64,000 nt of DNA from Rhodococcus sp. B7740 (GTDB lineage: Bacteria > Actinomycetota > Actinomycetes > Mycobacteriales > Mycobacteriaceae). The stretch is taken from the NCBI RefSeq assembly GCF_000954115.1, contig NZ_CP010797.1:3782001-3846000 (forward strand), in the 5' to 3' direction. A model generated the notes under the pieces. That model was not told the DNA's origin. It did not search any database and saw only the letters and a list, made by a program, of their open reading frames with translations. Of this stretch, positions 48,602-56,919 are shown piece after piece (the stretch's first letter is position 1; each line of letters opens with the position of its first letter). Position numbers and translations under genes: made by a program.

Positions 48602-51600
48602 TCATTGACGCGGCTTGGCCAGGGGGAACGCGAGCGTTTCCCGAATGCTGCCACCGGTGATGAGCATGACGACCCGGTCGACTCCCATGCCGAGACCGCC
48701 GGTCGGCGGCATCCCGTGCTCGAGCGCTTGCAGGAAATCCTCATCCAGGCTCATCGCTTCCTCGTCACCGCCGGCCGCCAACAGCGACTGTTCGGTGAGG
48801 CGCTGCCGCTGATCGACAGGGTCGGTCAGCTCGCTGTACGCGGTACCCAGCTCCACACCCCACGCGACGAGATCCCACTTCTCGGCGACGCCCGGAATGC
48901 TCCGATGCGGCCTCGTCAACGGCGACATCGACGTCGGGAAGTCCTTGTAGAAAGTGGGGAACTCGGTGTAGTCCTCGACGAGATGCTCGTACATTCCCTG
49001 CGCGACGGCCCCAGCATCCCAGGTCTTCTCGTACGGAATGTCGTTCTCGTCGCACAGGCGTTGTAGCTCCTCCAGAGGAGTCGCCGGTTCGACGGGCACT
49101 CCCAACTTCTCGGCGACGGCACCGTGCAACGTCTTGACCGGCCATTCGCCGGAGATGTCGATCTCGATCATTTCCCCGTTCGGACCGTCCGGGCGCAGGA
49201 TGATCTCGCGTCCATGCGCGGCGACGGCCGCTCGCTGAATCAGCTCGCGGCACAACACCATTGCGCGTTCGTAGTCGCTGTGGGCCTCGTAGGCCTCGAG
49301 GATCGTGAACTCGGGGTTGTGCTTGAAGTCCGCGCCTTCGTTGCGGAACACGCGGCCGATCTCGAACACCTTCTCCATGCCGCCGACACACAGGCGCTTC
49401 AGATAGAGCTCCGGTGCGATCCGCAGGTAGAGGTCGAGATTGTAGGCATTGATGTGGGTGACGAACGGTGCTGCGTTGGCACCGCCGTGAACCTGCTGCA
49501 GAATCGGTGTCTCGACCTCCATGTATCCGCGCTCGCCGAGCGAATCACGAAGTGACTTCACGACATTGGATCGGGCGATCATCAGTGCACGAGCATCGCG
49601 ATTGATCGCCAGATCGACGTAGCGTTGCCGCACCCGAGCTTCCGGGTCGGTGAGTCCGCGATACTTGTCCGGCAGTGGATGCAGGCACTTGGCGTTCATT
49701 CGCCAGTCCGTCGCGAGGAGCGACAGCTCCCCACGCTTGCTGCGGCCGATCGCGCCACTGACCTCGATGAGATCGCCGAGATCGAAATCGGCGTCGAAGT
49801 TCTCGATCGAATCCCCGACGCGATCGCGGTCGAAGAGAACCTGGATATCGGCCGACCAGTCACGCACCACAGCGAATACGACACCGCCGTAGTCGCGAAT
49901 CCGCAGGATGCGTCCGGCAATTCGTACCGTTGTGCCCTGCGGCGAGGCCACCGCCGCCTCGACCGTATGTGTCGGGGGATAGGCGACGGGATAGCCCTCG
50001 GTGCCCTCGCGTTCGAGACGATCGAGTTTCGACATGCGTACGCGCACCTGGTCGGGACGCTTACGGCCCGGTGTCGGCTCGTCCGGGACGCTGTCGGGGC
50101 CGCTGCCGTCGGGATGAATGTCGTCGGCGTCGGCCAGAGCCGCGGGTACCGCAACGTGAGAACCGGTGTGCTTCGAGGCGCGTCGGAAGGTCGGCAGGGT
50201 CAAGAAGCCCTCGGCGATGGCCGACGCCACGCCGACCTTGGGCAACACCCGATTGTCGGCGAAGCAGAGGTAGCGCGGCTCCCATTCCGGAAGGTACTTC
50301 ACGTTCGAGCGATACAGGGCCTCGAGCTGCCACCACCGAGAGAAGAACACCAGCACGCTGCGCCAGATTCGCAACACCGGCCCGGCACCGATCCGGCTGC
50401 CCTCCTCGAACGCCGCGCGGAACACCGCGAAGTTCAGCGAGATCTTGCCGACCCCGAAATGATCGGCGCTGGTAGCGAGTTCGGTCACCATCAGTTCGAT
50501 CACCCCGTTGGGCGACGCCGGATCACGACGCATCAGATCCAAGGACACACCGGTGCGACCCCACGGCACCAGCGAGAGAACGCCGATCACCTTCTCGCCC
50601 TGAACTGCTTGCACCAGAAGACAATCACCGTCGAGCGGATCACCCAGTCGACCCAACGCCATCGAGAAACCACGCTCGGTTTCGGTATCGCGCCACGCAT
50701 CCGCGCAGGCAATGATCTCCGACATCTCCTCCGACGAAATGTCACGATGACGACGCACGGTGACCACGACACCCGCTTTACGAGCCCGGTTGACCGCCTG
50801 ACGCACGGGGCGCATCTCGCGTCCATTGAGGTTGAAATCCTTGGTTTTCAGGATTGCTTCGTCGCCGAGTTCGAGGACACTCAGTCCAGCCCGCTTGTAC
50901 GCGGTCGCGCCGATCTCGCTGGCGCCCATGACAGCTGGGGTCCAGCCGTATTTCTCGGCCAGGTCCAACCATTCCGAGATCGCATGCGGCCACGCCTCGG
51001 GATTTCCGATCGGATCACCACTGGCCAGACACACGCCGACCTCGACTCGATACGTCACCGCCGCCTTACCGCTGGTGGCGAAGATGACGCCCTTGTCGCG
51101 CCGAGTGGCGAAGTAGCCGAGGGAATCGTCGGCACCCCATTTGTCGAGCAGGCCACGCAGCGCGGACTCGTCGCGACCGGTGAGCGCGTTGCTCGACCGC
51201 TGCGACCGAAACAACGTGACGACAGCCCCCAACAACGCCAGCGCTCCGAACAGCCCGAGGGCCGTGTTCACGATGCCGTTCGGCCTGCCGTCGAACTGCT
51301 CGTTGTCCACCGTCGCCAACGCCGTCACGCGATTGAACGCCCACAGGAACGTCTGACTCTCCGGCAACGACCCGGGGAACAGCGCAACCAGCGCCCACCC
51401 GATCACCGTCCCGACGGCCGCGCCGAGCACGAGCACCCGAGTGCCTTCCACACCGCACCACGACGCACCCGCGTGTAGAACTCCTTGCGCGCGGCGATCA
51501 ACACCCCCGTCACCACAACATGGACAGCCAGCGCAATCCACGAATTGACGCTCTTGTCCGTGATCCCCTCGACCACATTGGTGATCGCCAACAACACCAG

Positions 51601-51912
51601 ATAGATCGTCAGCAACCACCACGCAATGCGCTTACGACTCGCCAACGCCGCCGCCAACAAACCGACCACCAGCGCCCACGACAAACTCGTATCGGGAGCA
51701 TCGAAGTAATAGCTGTCGACGTACTCACGCGGAACGTGAATCAGGAAACGAAGAGTCGGCGACAGACTCCACAGAAACAACAACACCGCGAACACACCGA
51801 GCACCAGCCCCGCAATATGCGGAACCTCACTCAAACGACCGCGCTCGGGTGGCACGAACGACCGCGGAACCATGGACCCGGACCGCTCCGAGGAAACTGC
51901 TGTCGCCGTCAT
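48602..51912 (-). pseudogene. lysX: LysX: lysyl-phosphatidylglycerol synthase/lysyl-tRNA synthetase fusion, apparent frameshift
   Basis: Two overlapping minus-strand frames together make one LysX. Part 1 (51912 to about 51439, 158 residues) holds N-terminal membrane helices and ends [14 protein letters not shown]. Part 2 (about 51436 to 48602, 944 residues) continues [23 protein letters not shown], then the MprF-like aminoacyl-transferase domain, an OB fold and a class II LysRS with motif 2 ([18 protein letters not shown]) and motif 3 ([12 protein letters not shown]). The sum, about 1,100 residues, matches intact LysX of mycobacteria and rhodococci. The frame changes within GCACTCGGGTGC near 51434-51444, as if one base were missing. 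Either the gene is disabled, the sequence has an error, or part 2 is translated separately. No slippery heptamer is visible. Confidence 0.85.
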
Positions 51913-51998
51913 ATCTCACTCCCGAAGTCAGAATGCACTTGCACGTAGACGGTATCCCCGCGAAGGCGAGTCAGGTGCCCATTGCCCGCACCCCCGCC

Positions 51999-52053
51999 CA
52001 CTCAATGTGACGTTCAGTGGCCTTTTCGACAGTCGATGTCACATCGAGTGGAC
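51999..52053 (-). repeat. 55-bp inverted-repeat element, copy D (reverse orientation)
   Basis: Read on the minus strand: GTCCACTCGATGTGACATCG ... TGAACGTCACATTGAGTG, with centre ACTGTCGAAAAGGCCAC. It is the only copy in this orientation. It lies in the divergent gap between lysX and the AbiEi-like gene. Confidence 0.92.
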
Positions 52054-52133
52054 ATCGGGTCGGGTGCGGGCGGCGGATCTTCAGGTGCGTTGGATCTCGA
52101 TACGACGTCGCCTCGGCGCGCGTGGGTGAAAGT

Positions 52134-52160
52134 TCGTCCACAGGGCGTGGGTTATCCACA
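52134..52160 (+). promoter_or_regulatory. DnaA-box-like pair
   Basis: TTATCCACA (52152-52160, perfect) and TCGTCCACA (52134-52142, one mismatch from TTGTCCACA) lie in direct orientation, each followed by GGGC. They are 58 bases or more upstream of the AbiEi-like start codon. The function is inferred. Confidence 0.4.
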
Positions 52161-52217
52161 GGGCAGTTCGTTTCCCGTCGTCGCGGCGGATTCGGGGTGC
52201 GCGGACTGTGCATCATC

Positions 52218-53207
52218 ATGGCCATGAAGCGGGGTGGAGCACGAGTCGATGCGAAGGTGATCGCGGCTGCGTCGGATCGCGGCTTCATGAGGACAGCGCA
52301 CTTACTCGAGCTCGGGGTGGCGTCGAAGACCATCGTTCGACGCACCCAGCCGGACGGCAGCTGGTCACGGGCGTTACCTGGGTTGGTGTTCTTGAAGAAT
52401 CGTTCGCTGACGCCGATTGAACGCGCCACCGCGGTGGCGATCTACTGCGGCAAGGATGCTCTCATCAGCGGCCGGGCAGGGCTGGCGTTGCATGGATTGG
52501 GCACGTCGGGTTCGTTGGAGGAGACGTTCGCACTGATTCCCGAGCCGCAACATCGCAAGTCCGTGGGCTTCGCTGTCGTGGAGCGGACGTGGCGAATGCC
52601 GACGGCGGAAATCAAGTCGGGACTTCGCGTCGCCCCGATCGTTCGGTGTCTGTGCGATGCAGTTCGACGGATGAAGAATGCCGAGCAGTGCATGGCGTTG
52701 ATTGCCGGTGTCGTGCAGGGAGGTGCGGCCACCGTGGACGCGATCACGAAGGAACTGAACGCCGGTAGTACGCGGGGAACTGCGATGCCACGTCGAGTTC
52801 TGAGGGAACTGGCTGCAGGTGCGCACTCGGTGGCGGAGGCTCAGGCCCAGAAGCTGTACGCGCGCAGCGGACTTCCGACGATGCAGCACAACGTGGCTGT
52901 CCATGACGAGCAGGGCAGGTTCCTGCTGATAGCCGACAACTGGCTCGACGACGTCGCGTTGGATTGGGAGATCGATTCGCTCGAATACCATCTCTCACCC
53001 GCGGCGCACAGGGCGACGGTGGCGCGTCGGGAACGAGCGCAGAATGCCGGCCTCATCGTGGTGACACATCTGCCGAGCGATATTCGGGAGGACCCGGAAC
53101 GCGTTCTGTCCGACCTTCGTGCGCGTTACAAGCAGGCCAAGGAGCGACCGCGACCGAATGTCACGGTCCGACCGCGAGCGGATCAGGCTCGTAGTCGCTC
53201 GGGTTGA
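52218..53207 (+). CDS. AbiEi-antitoxin-like winged-helix protein with DUF559/Vsr-like C-terminus
   Basis: A 329-residue protein. The N-terminal about 75 residues (IAAASDRGFMRTAHLLELGVASKTIVRRTQPDGSWSRALPGLVFL) resemble the winged-helix domain of AbiEi type IV antitoxins. The C-terminal part (VAEAQAQKLYARSGLPTMQHNVAVHDEQGRFLLIADNWLDDVALDWEIDSLEYHLSPAAH) looks like the endonuclease-type DUF559/very-short-patch-repair fold, with Asp-x-x-x-Asp and Glu-Ile-Asp positions where nuclease acidic residues would sit. No AbiEii-type toxin gene is adjacent. ATG at 52218 or 52224; neither has an RBS. Such stand-alone fusions are common in actinobacteria and are functionally unexplained. The 3' end overlaps the GNAT gene by 25 bp. 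Confidence 0.75.
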   Translation: MAMKRGGARVDAKVIAAASDRGFMRTAHLLELGVASKTIVRRTQPDGSWSRALPGLVFLKNRSLTPIERATAVAIYCGKDALISGRAGLALHGLGTSGSLEETFALIPEPQHRKSVGFAVVERTWRMPTAEIKSGLRVAPIVRCLCDAVRRMKNAEQCMALIAGVVQGGAATVDAITKELNAGSTRGTAMPRRVLRELAAGAHSVAEAQAQKLYARSGLPTMQHNVAVHDEQGRFLLIADNWLDDVALDWEIDSLEYHLSPAAHRATVARRERAQNAGLIVVTHLPSDIREDPERVLSDLRARYKQAKERPRPNVTVRPRADQARSRSG

Positions 53208-53743
53208 TACACCCACACCATGTGCTTGCCGGTCTCGGACGCAGCTGCGATCGGTCGATGCTCGATCCTGTCCAGCACGAATCCAAGCCTCTTGGGTACG
53301 GCCTGGCTCCGGAGATTCGCTGCATCACAATGAATTTCGACTCGATTGATTCCGTCCAGCCTCACGGCCTCCCGTATGAGGGCACCGACCGCCTCGCTTA
53401 TCACCCCACGTCCCTCGGCCCCGGCGTCGAGCCAGAAACCCAATTCGATACCGTGCGGGCCGATCCGGCGATGCATCCCGATCTTGCCCAGAAACGCACC
53501 GCCGTCGCGCTCGAAAATTCCGTAATCGAACATCTCCCCGGCATTCCACTGCTCGACGGCCTCCGCAATGCGAGCCGATTGCACCGAAGGCTGGGCCGCT
53601 TCTTCGGTCGCCCACCCCATCCACGGCGCAAGGCGTGCGAGATTGCGACCGATCACGTCGGCAACGGCAACGGCATCGCCGGCCGACTCGCGACGAATGA
53701 GAAGTCGGTCGGTGACAATCCGATCGGGAGGTACATCGAACAT
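53183..53743 (-). CDS. GNAT-family N-acetyltransferase (RimJ/RimL-like)
   Basis: A 186-residue acetyl-CoA-dependent acetyltransferase. Seen: VTDRLLIRRESAGDAVAVADVI, GAFLGKIGMHRRIGPHGIELGFWLDAGAEGRGVISEAVGALIREAV (acetyl-CoA loop with GRGV) and NRVEIHCDAANLRSQAVPKRLGFVLD, all typical of the RimJ/RimL ribosomal-protein N-acetyltransferase group, which also includes drug and amino-acid modifying enzymes. The substrate cannot be assigned. It is convergent with and overlaps the AbiEi-like gene; repeat copy E lies upstream. Confidence 0.9.
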   Translation of the reverse strand: MFDVPPDRIVTDRLLIRRESAGDAVAVADVIGRNLARLAPWMGWATEEAAQPSVQSARIAEAVEQWNAGEMFDYGIFERDGGAFLGKIGMHRRIGPHGIELGFWLDAGAEGRGVISEAVGALIREAVRLDGINRVEIHCDAANLRSQAVPKRLGFVLDRIEHRPIAAASETGKHMVWVYQPERLRA

Positions 53744-53810
53744 GGCCAGCAGTGTGTCAACAGTGCACCCGATCTGCCAACGAATTTCGTTGCACTGTCA
53801 CCCGCTCGCA

Positions 53811-53865
53811 GTCCACTCGATGTGCCATCGACGGGCGAAAAGGCCACCGAAGGTCACATTGAGTG
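53811..53865 (+). repeat. 55-bp inverted-repeat element, copy E
   Basis: GTCCACTCGATGTGCCATCG ... CGAAGGTCACATTGAGTG, with centre ACGGGCGAAAAGGCCAC. The right side continues GAC, so the outermost eight bases are GTCCACTC and GAGTGGAC, a perfect terminal inverted repeat (to 53868). It lies between two minus-strand genes. Confidence 0.9.
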
Positions 53866-53891
53866 GACAAGGGGCAGCGGCAAGGGCGGGG

Positions 53892-54311
53892 TCAGGAAGC
53901 CGACCAGGATCTCCAGGACAGTTTGTCGATGATGATGACCGGACCTTCGGGTCTGTTGTTTTTGTATTGACTGTATTTCGCGACCAGGGCGTCGGTGGCC
54001 GATGTGCCTTCGGCGCTGGAGGTTTCGACGATGTGGGCGGATCCGTCCGCGCGGATCCACCAGAGTTGGGACCAATCGTCGGTGTAGTGGTCGACGATGA
54101 GGCTGACGGCGGGGTCGGCGCGGATGTTGTCGAGTCGCTGGAGTTTCTGCGTTGTCTTGGGTTTCCAGTCGATGGCGGTGAAGATTCGGTCGCCGGTGGG
54201 GGCGACGGCGAAGACGATCGGGACCAGGTGTGGTGTGCCGTCGGGGTTGATGGTGGAGAGTTGGGCTCGGGGTGCGTCGGTGAAGCGTTGGACTTCGTTG
54301 TCGATCTTCAC
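53892..54311 (-). CDS. PPOX-class F420-dependent oxidoreductase-like protein
   Basis: A 139-residue split-barrel protein similar to TIGR03668-type F420-dependent enzymes: FTDAPRAQLSTINPDGTPHLVPIVFAVAPTGDRIFTAIDWKPKTTQKLQRLDNIRADPAVSLIVDHYTDDWSQLWWIRADGSAHIVE. WKPKTT and the WxxLWWxRADG stretch are characteristic. GAGGAACC precedes the GTG start at 54311. It is 15 bases downstream of the GGDEF/EAL gene and may share its transcript. The physiological substrate is unknown; F420 dependence is inferred from family. Confidence 0.9.
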   Translation of the reverse strand: MKIDNEVQRFTDAPRAQLSTINPDGTPHLVPIVFAVAPTGDRIFTAIDWKPKTTQKLQRLDNIRADPAVSLIVDHYTDDWSQLWWIRADGSAHIVETSSAEGTSATDALVAKYSQYKNNRPEGPVIIIDKLSWRSWSAS

Positions 54312-54326
54312 GTTCGGTTCCTCGGG

Positions 54327-55712
54327 TTATGCGGATTCGCTGTGGGTGCTGTGTCGGGTGATGAATTGTTCGAGTGCCGCAACGGACATGGGGCGTCCGA
54401 GTAGGTGTCCTTGGCCGAAGGTTACGCCCATGTCGGTGCAGATCTGGAGTTGTTCCGGTGTCTCGATTCCCTCGATGACGGTGTCTTTGCCGAGAGTGGT
54501 GGTGACGTCGACGAGGGCTGTGCAGAGCGTGGTCATGGCGCGGCGTCGGTGCAGGTTGTCGCTGTCGAGGTGTTGGGTGAGGGATTTGTCGATCTTGAGG
54601 GTGTCGACGGGGAGGGTGGCGAGTCGTTCGAGGGAGGAGAAGCCGGAGCCGAAGTCGTCGATGGCGATGAGGACGCCGTGGCGTTGGACGTCGCGGAGTT
54701 GGTAGTGGACTGCGTCGAGGTCGTGGAGTGTCTGTGATTCGGAGAGTTCGAGGGCGAGTCGTCCGGGTTCGATGCCGTAGGTGTCGACGGTGTCGATGAC
54801 GTCGGTCGCGAGGGTTCCGGTGGCGAAGTGGGCTGGGCTGATGTTGACGCCCACTTGGAGGTGGATGTTGCGGGTCTGCCAGTCCGCGATCGTGTGCGCG
54901 ACCTCGGCGAGAATCCACATGCTCAGCGGGACGATGAGGTCGGCGTCCTCGGCGAGGGGGATGAAGGTGTCGGGCATCAGCAGGCCGAGTTCGGGGTGGT
55001 TCCATCGGATGAGTGCTTCGGCCCCGACGACCGTTCCCGTCGCGAGTTCCACGATGGGTTGGTAGACCATCGTCAGTTCGCGCTCGACCATGGCGGTGCC
55101 GCGTAGTCGTTCGATGAGTTCGAGTCGGGTGCGGTTGGTGTGGTGGAGCTCGTCGGTGAAGACGTGGTGTTCGTTGCGTCCGACGGCTTTGGCGGCGTGC
55201 ATGGCTGCGGTGGCGTTGTGGACCAGTTGGGTGGCGCTGATGTCGGCGGTGGTACTCGAGGCGACTCCGACGCTGGCGGTGAGGGTGAGTTGGCGGCCGG
55301 AGAGCTCGAAGGCGGGCTCGAAGATACTCGCGAATCCGGCAGCCAGGGCGCGCGCGGCTATGGAGTGGCAGCCCCGTGCGATGACGACGAATTCGTCGCC
55401 GGTGAGTCGGCCGATGGTGTCGCCGGGGCGGGTGGAGGCGAGCAGTCGCTCGGCGACCATGCACAGCAGGCTGTCGCCCTGGGCGGGGCCGAGGGCGTCG
55501 TTGAACTCTCGGAATCCGTCGATGTCGACCAGCAGGACGCTGAACTGACGATCCGGGGTGCGTCGGTCGAGCTCGTCGGTGATGAGGGCAAGGATCTCGA
55601 CGCGGTTCGGAAGACCGGTCAGCGCGTCGCGTTGGGCAGCTGTTCCGCCTACGGCAGCGGCTGAGGTGACCGCGGCGACATGACGGGGCGGCGCGTCGTG
55701 CTCTCGGCTCAC
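54327..55712 (-). CDS. GGDEF/EAL cyclic-di-GMP protein, probable phosphodiesterase with degenerate GGDEF
   Basis: A 461-residue soluble protein. The GGDEF domain (about 28-195) has TGDEF (104-108) in place of GGDEF but keeps an RxxD I-site (Arg95 to Asp98) five residues before it. The EAL domain (about 205-455) looks active: EAL 232-234 in GAEALIRW, ELSESQTL, DDFGSGFSSL, TLKIDKSL, EGIETPEQ and GQGHLLGRPM are all present. It probably degrades cyclic di-GMP, with the GGDEF part regulating it by GTP or product. GTG at 55712 has AGGGGGAA upstream. The other cyclic-di-GMP gene here is at 14262. Confidence 0.93.
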   Translation of the reverse strand: MSREHDAPPRHVAAVTSAAAVGGTAAQRDALTGLPNRVEILALITDELDRRTPDRQFSVLLVDIDGFREFNDALGPAQGDSLLCMVAERLLASTRPGDTIGRLTGDEFVVIARGCHSIAARALAAGFASIFEPAFELSGRQLTLTASVGVASSTTADISATQLVHNATAAMHAAKAVGRNEHHVFTDELHHTNRTRLELIERLRGTAMVERELTMVYQPIVELATGTVVGAEALIRWNHPELGLLMPDTFIPLAEDADLIVPLSMWILAEVAHTIADWQTRNIHLQVGVNISPAHFATGTLATDVIDTVDTYGIEPGRLALELSESQTLHDLDAVHYQLRDVQRHGVLIAIDDFGSGFSSLERLATLPVDTLKIDKSLTQHLDSDNLHRRRAMTTLCTALVDVTTTLGKDTVIEGIETPEQLQICTDMGVTFGQGHLLGRPMSVAALEQFITRHSTHSESA

Positions 55713-55805
55713 TGTTCCCCCTCATGGCCGGACAGCCATGGATGATACTAGCCGAAGAGTCTGCTTGAACGCTATAAACAGGGAGCATCCCCTTTTTTAG
55801 GACTA

Positions 55806-56870
55806 TTAGATCACGGTGTCCTTGGTTTGTGGGTCGTTTGCGCGTCCTGTCGATGCTCGTTCTTCGACGCTCCAGATCGCTTCGTCCACGCTGTCGCTGA
55901 GTCCGAGCACCCACCGAGCCGCCGACCGGCCCTGATCGAACAGCGACTGCGCAACGGTGGTCAATCCGGCCTCGGCCGCGGCAGGGGAGTCGTCCCACCC
56001 GGTCACGGCCAGTCGCCCCGGAACGTCGATTCCGGCCGTGGCCGCAGCATCGAGCACCCCGAGGGCAAGTTCGTCGCTCATCACGAGCAATGTGTCGATA
56101 GCGTTGTCCTGCAACAACACCTGCGCTGCTCGGTCCCCTTCGGGGCGGGCGTTGTTGGTGGTGAACAGTGTCGGTACCGTCGACCATTCGATCCCCGATT
56201 GCAGGCATGCGTCTCGGTAACCCTCGAGTCGAGCTCGGGTCACCGGCATCGAGATGTCCGACGCGTCCGCGCCACGCACGATCGTCGATTCGCGTCGGGT
56301 ATCGGGCCTGAGAGCGACGATGGCAGGTCGAGATCGGCTGTGCAATGCGGCGGTGGCCACTGCGTCGGCTGCCGCCCTGTCGTCGATGGCGATCGAGTTC
56401 AGGCCGGGGTGGTCGGGCCCACCCTGGATGCACGTGGGGCGGCCGGTCTCGACGAGCACGTCGAGCAAGGGGTCGTCGATCTCCGTGGTCCACACCACGT
56501 ACCCGTCGACCTGTGCGTCTCGGATGCGAGCGTTGTCGGTCTCGCGGTGCAGGTTCGGCAGCATCACCAGCGCGGTGTCGGCGTCGAGACACGCTTCGGC
56601 GATGCCGGACACAAACCGTCGAGCCTGGGGATCCTCGAAGGCGTAGGTGAGCTTCTCGCCGAGGACGACGCCGATGCTGTCGTGCCTGCCGCTGCGCAAC
56701 GACCGCGCGGTGCGGTTGGGACCGGCGTATCCGAGGGCAGCAGCTGCCTCGTGCACACGATCGCGGGTGGCCGCGGAAACTCGGCTCGGTCGGTTGTAGG
56801 TGTACGAGACGCTCATGGTGGAAACGCCTGCGGACGCTGCGACGTCGGCCATGGTCACCCGAGTGTTCAC
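55806..56870 (-). CDS. LacI-family transcriptional regulator
   Basis: A 354-residue repressor. The N-terminal helix-turn-helix and hinge helix are VTMADVAASAGVSTMSVSYTYNRPSRVSAATRDRVHEAAAALGY; the ligand-binding domain (IGVVLGEKLTYAFEDPQARRFVSGIAEACLDADTALVML ... DTLLVMSDELALGVLDAAATAGIDVPGRLAVTGWDD) is full length. GTG at 56870 is chosen by the family N-terminus; the open frame to 56963 runs over the divergent gene. A palindromic operator lies in the 47-bp divergent gap, so it likely controls the MFS gene at 56918 and itself. The ligand is unknown. Confidence 0.92.
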   Translation of the reverse strand: MNTRVTMADVAASAGVSTMSVSYTYNRPSRVSAATRDRVHEAAAALGYAGPNRTARSLRSGRHDSIGVVLGEKLTYAFEDPQARRFVSGIAEACLDADTALVMLPNLHRETDNARIRDAQVDGYVVWTTEIDDPLLDVLVETGRPTCIQGGPDHPGLNSIAIDDRAAADAVATAALHSRSRPAIVALRPDTRRESTIVRGADASDISMPVTRARLEGYRDACLQSGIEWSTVPTLFTTNNARPEGDRAAQVLLQDNAIDTLLVMSDELALGVLDAAATAGIDVPGRLAVTGWDDSPAAAEAGLTTVAQSLFDQGRSAARWVLGLSDSVDEAIWSVEERASTGRANDPQTKDTVI

Positions 56871-56895
56871 CCGCCCACTGTAGCGCGCGGCACCG

Positions 56896-56919
56896 ATGAT
56901 GTGTAACGATACACAGCAT
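56896..56919. promoter_or_regulatory. LacI-type operator palindrome at the MFS start codon
   Basis: TGTGTAACGATACACA (56900-56915) has perfect 6-bp arms; including flanks the symmetry covers 24 bp with one mismatched pair. It lies 26 bases from the LacI-family start and its right end reaches the ATG of the divergent MFS gene at 56918, where bound repressor would block transcription. Confidence 0.75.

Larger units (their letters stand above)
51913..52217. other. Divergent gap between lysX and the AbiEi-like gene
   Basis: A 305-bp non-coding stretch containing one inverted copy of the 55-bp repeat (51999-52053) and two DnaA-box-like 9-mers (52134-52160). GGGAGTGAG before the lysX ATG (minus strand) is its RBS. 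No promoter is obvious. Confidence 0.6.

Noticed and set aside
51434-51444. Programmed -1 frameshift in lysX
   Set aside because: No X-XXY-YYZ slippery heptamer and no obvious downstream stimulatory stem; intact orthologues are single-frame.
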